Shown: positions 14,366 to 16,032 of the stretch, in pieces
Numbering within the stretch: position 1 is the first letter of the stretch
How the letters are laid out: the number at the start of each line of letters is the position of its first letter
Origin: JACCXJ01 sp052387115
GTDB taxonomy: Bacteria; Pseudomonadota; Gammaproteobacteria; JACCXJ01
DNA length: 16,032 bases
Reading direction: 5' to 3'
Assembly: GCA_052387115.1 (NCBI GenBank)
Contig: JBQTJM010000147.1
Coordinates: 1-16,032, forward strand
Notes under the pieces: model-generated
What the model saw: only the letters and a program-made list of their open reading frames with translations
What the model was told of the DNA's origin: nothing
The model's database searches: none
Made by a program: the position numbers and the translations under genes

Positions 14366-14420
14366 GTCGACACCTGCCGAATATTACGGCACCGGCGCCG
14401 GCAAATAGCAAGCCTCCACG
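14366..14420. promoter_or_regulatory. Divergent promoter region with two dyads
   Basis: The 55 bp between the small membrane protein gene and the beta-glucosidase gene contain TGCCG (14375-14379) paired with CGGCA (14387-14391) around an AT core, and a perfect 10-bp palindrome CCGGCGCCGG (14392-14401). Both could be operators for divergent control. No standard -35/-10 pair was convincing. Confidence 0.35.
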
Positions 14421-15824
14421 GTGTTCTCCAAGACCCCCCGGCCGGACTCTGCCCCAGACCCGCGTGCGGCCCCGGCATGGCCGCCCGGCTTTCCACCAGG
14501 GTTCCTGTGGGGTGCGGCCACCTCGGCCTATCAGATCGAAGGCTCGCCCTTGGCCGAGGGCGCCGGGGCCAGCATCTGGCATCGTTTCTCCCATACCCCC
14601 GGAACCATCGCGAACGGCGAGACCGGCGACCTTGCCTGTGATCACTACCGGCGCTTTCCGGAGGACGTGCGCCTGATGCGGCAGCTCGGCTTGCGAGCGT
14701 ATCGGTTCAGCGTGAGTTGGGGCCGGGTGTTGCCGGAGGGGCGCGGCCGGGTCAACCGCAAGGGGCTCGGGTTCTACGAGCGCCTCGTGGATAGGCTGCT
14801 GAATCACGGCATCGCGCCGGTAGTAACCCTTTATCACTGGGACTTGCCGGTGGCCCTGGAGGAACGGGGGGGATGGGCGAACCGCGACGTCGGCCACTGG
14901 TTCGCGGACTACGCGTGTCTGCTCTACCGCTCTCTCGGTGATCGCATCGACCTGTGGATCACCTTGAACGAGCCTTGGGTTGTGATGCAGGGTGGTTATA
15001 TAGAAGGGACCCTGGCACCGGGGCGTCGCGACCTGGCTGAGGGCGCGCGCGTCTCGCACAACCTGCTCCTCGCGCATGGACAGGCGGTCCGGGCCTATCG
15101 CGCAGAGGGCCGCCACGCGATCGGGATCGCCGTGAACCTGGAGCCCAAGGTTCCGGCATCGGGATCGCGCGCCGATCGCGAGGCTACGGTACGGGCCGAC
15201 GCCTACATGAACCGCCAATTTCTCGACCCGATCTTCCACGGCGAGCACCCTGCCGAAATCCGCGAGATGTTCGGTGCGGCCTGGCCGGAGTCGTCCGACG
15301 GGGAGCTCGAACTGGTGCAATCGCCTATCGACTTTCTCGGCGTCAACTATTACACCCGCGGACTGACCCGGCACGACCCGGCGGTCAAACCCCACCGCGC
15401 ACGAAACGTCTCCGAAGCGGCCCGGCGGACCACCGAGATGGGCTGGGAGGTGTGCCCCGAGGGGCTCATCGATATTCTCGAATGGGTGAAGGCCCGCTAC
15501 GGCAATCCGCCGATCTATATCACCGAGAACGGGGCCGCGTTCCCGGACCCACTCCCCTGCCAGGGGTTCGTCGATGACCCCTTGCGTGTCGCGTATCTGC
15601 GCGACCACCTGCGCGCCGCGCACACGGCCCTCGCACGAGGCGTCGATCTGCGCGGTTACTTCGCCTGGTCGCTCCTGGACAACTTCGAGTGGGCCGAGGG
15701 CTATTCCAAGCGTTTCGGACTCGTTTCCGTGGACCACGAAACCCAGGCTCGCATCCCCAAGGCCAGCGCGCGCTTCTATACCGAGGTGATCGATACCCAC
15801 GGTGCCTGCCTGTCGGATCGCTGA
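14421..15824 (+). CDS. Glycoside hydrolase family 1 beta-glucosidase
   Basis: This is a retaining GH1 enzyme with a single TIM-barrel domain, expected to hydrolyse beta-glucosides such as cellobiose. The N-terminal signature FPPGFLWGAATSAYQIEG is at residues 24-41 (F-x-W-G-x-A-T-S-x-Q-x-E-G). The acid/base is Glu184 in TLNEP and the nucleophile is Glu369 in YITENG. The sugar-binding set HWDLP (139-143), SVSWGR (97-102), and W-S-L-L-D-N-F-E-W near the C-terminus are intact. Length (467) is normal and there is no signal peptide, so it should be cytoplasmic. The start is GTG with no good ribosome binding site, but an in-frame stop lies only 15 bp upstream and no ATG precedes the first barrel strand. 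No transporter or regulator for sugars is adjacent. The stop is one base before the MITE-like element. Confidence 0.96.
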   Translation: MFSKTPRPDSAPDPRAAPAWPPGFPPGFLWGAATSAYQIEGSPLAEGAGASIWHRFSHTPGTIANGETGDLACDHYRRFPEDVRLMRQLGLRAYRFSVSWGRVLPEGRGRVNRKGLGFYERLVDRLLNHGIAPVVTLYHWDLPVALEERGGWANRDVGHWFADYACLLYRSLGDRIDLWITLNEPWVVMQGGYIEGTLAPGRRDLAEGARVSHNLLLAHGQAVRAYRAEGRHAIGIAVNLEPKVPASGSRADREATVRADAYMNRQFLDPIFHGEHPAEIREMFGAAWPESSDGELELVQSPIDFLGVNYYTRGLTRHDPAVKPHRARNVSEAARRTTEMGWEVCPEGLIDILEWVKARYGNPPIYITENGAAFPDPLPCQGFVDDPLRVAYLRDHLRAAHTALARGVDLRGYFAWSLLDNFEWAEGYSKRFGLVSVDHETQARIPKASARFYTEVIDTHGACLSDR

Positions 15825-15825
15825 G

Positions 15826-16032
15826 AGCTTGTGAAAAAATCTACTGCGCTCGGGATCTTGCGTTCCGGCGGTGCTCGGAATCCTCATGTATTTCAACATA
15901 CACTGCGGTTGCTCGTCCCGTCCTTGGGACTCGCCCCTTCGGGGCTTGCGCTCCGTTTCGCTCCCGGCGAAACGGTCGTGCGCTCCGGCGGAACGCGACC
16001 TCCCGTCGCTCGCGACGATTTTTTCACAAGCT
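15826..16032. mobile_element. MITE-like element with 16-bp perfect terminal inverted repeats
   Basis: AGCTTGTGAAAAAATC (15826-15841) and GATTTTTTCACAAGCT (16017-16032) are exact inverted repeats bounding 207 bp. Complementarity continues imperfectly inward: 15852-15871 and 15985-16004 match at 16 of 20 positions, giving arms of about 46-48 bp. The interior has further hairpins: TGTAT/ATACA (15887-15902), GTCCC/GGGAC (15915-15930), GCCCC TTC GGGGC (15933-15945) and GTTTCGC/GCGAAAC (15955-15973). There is no open reading frame that could be a transposase. It starts one base after the beta-glucosidase stop. The right flank is outside the window, so a target-site duplication cannot be tested. A non-autonomous transposable element is the best explanation. 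Confidence 0.75.

Noticed and set aside
14043..15899. 618-codon open frame on the minus strand over tRNA-Pro, the small gene and beta-glucosidase
   Set aside because: It is antisense to an intact GH1 gene with all catalytic motifs and covers a tRNA; it has no recognisable domain and reflects GC-rich codon bias.

Overview
The window is GC-rich chromosomal DNA from a gammaproteobacterium. The main evidence is gene order: rplU-rpmA-obgE-proB, rpsT divergent from murJ-ribF-ileS-lspA-ispH, with ispB (long-chain prenyl diphosphate synthase) divergent from rplU. This is the housekeeping neighbourhood of free-living gammaproteobacteria. Protein details agree: IleS has the bacterial C-terminal zinc module, rpsT starts at TTG behind a strong ribosome binding site, and tRNA-Pro(CGG) carries an encoded CCA. 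Genus cannot be fixed by eye; a Chromatiales-like or Methylococcus-like lineage is only a guess.

Layout, left to right. (1) 44-9048, minus strand, read right to left: murJ (lipid II flippase), ribF (flavokinase/FAD synthetase), ileS, lspA, ispH, thiO (glycine oxidase) and a cysteine-poor Fur-family regulator. ribF and ileS overlap by ATGA. fkpB, usually between lspA and ispH, is absent, and a palindromic repeat element sits there. (2) 9049-9275: divergent murJ/rpsT regulatory region with a good sigma70 promoter and an operator-like dyad. (3) 9276-9563: rpsT. (4) 9717-12642, minus strand: rplU-rpmA ending in a strong intrinsic terminator, then obgE-proB with overlapping ends. (5) 12643-13031: intergenic region with a second palindromic element. 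(6) 13032-14125: ispB followed directly by tRNA-Pro. (7) 14174-16032: less conserved material, namely a tiny membrane protein gene, a divergent GH1 beta-glucosidase gene, and a 207-bp MITE-like element with perfect 16-bp terminal inverted repeats whose outer end coincides with the window edge.

The genes cover ribosome assembly (rpsT, rplU, rpmA, obgE), translation (ileS, tRNA-Pro), isoprenoid and quinone supply (ispH, ispB), envelope building (murJ, lspA), cofactors (ribF, thiO) and proline synthesis (proB).

The unusual content is mainly repeats and start codons: eight 14-bp tandem units between murJ and ribF, a separate 15-bp minisatellite that gives RibF a pentapeptide-repeat tail, a probable CTG start for murJ, two GC-rich palindromic elements, and the MITE-like element. 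I see no CRISPR array, phage module, defence system or biosynthetic cluster, and nothing that I would call a new multi-gene system.
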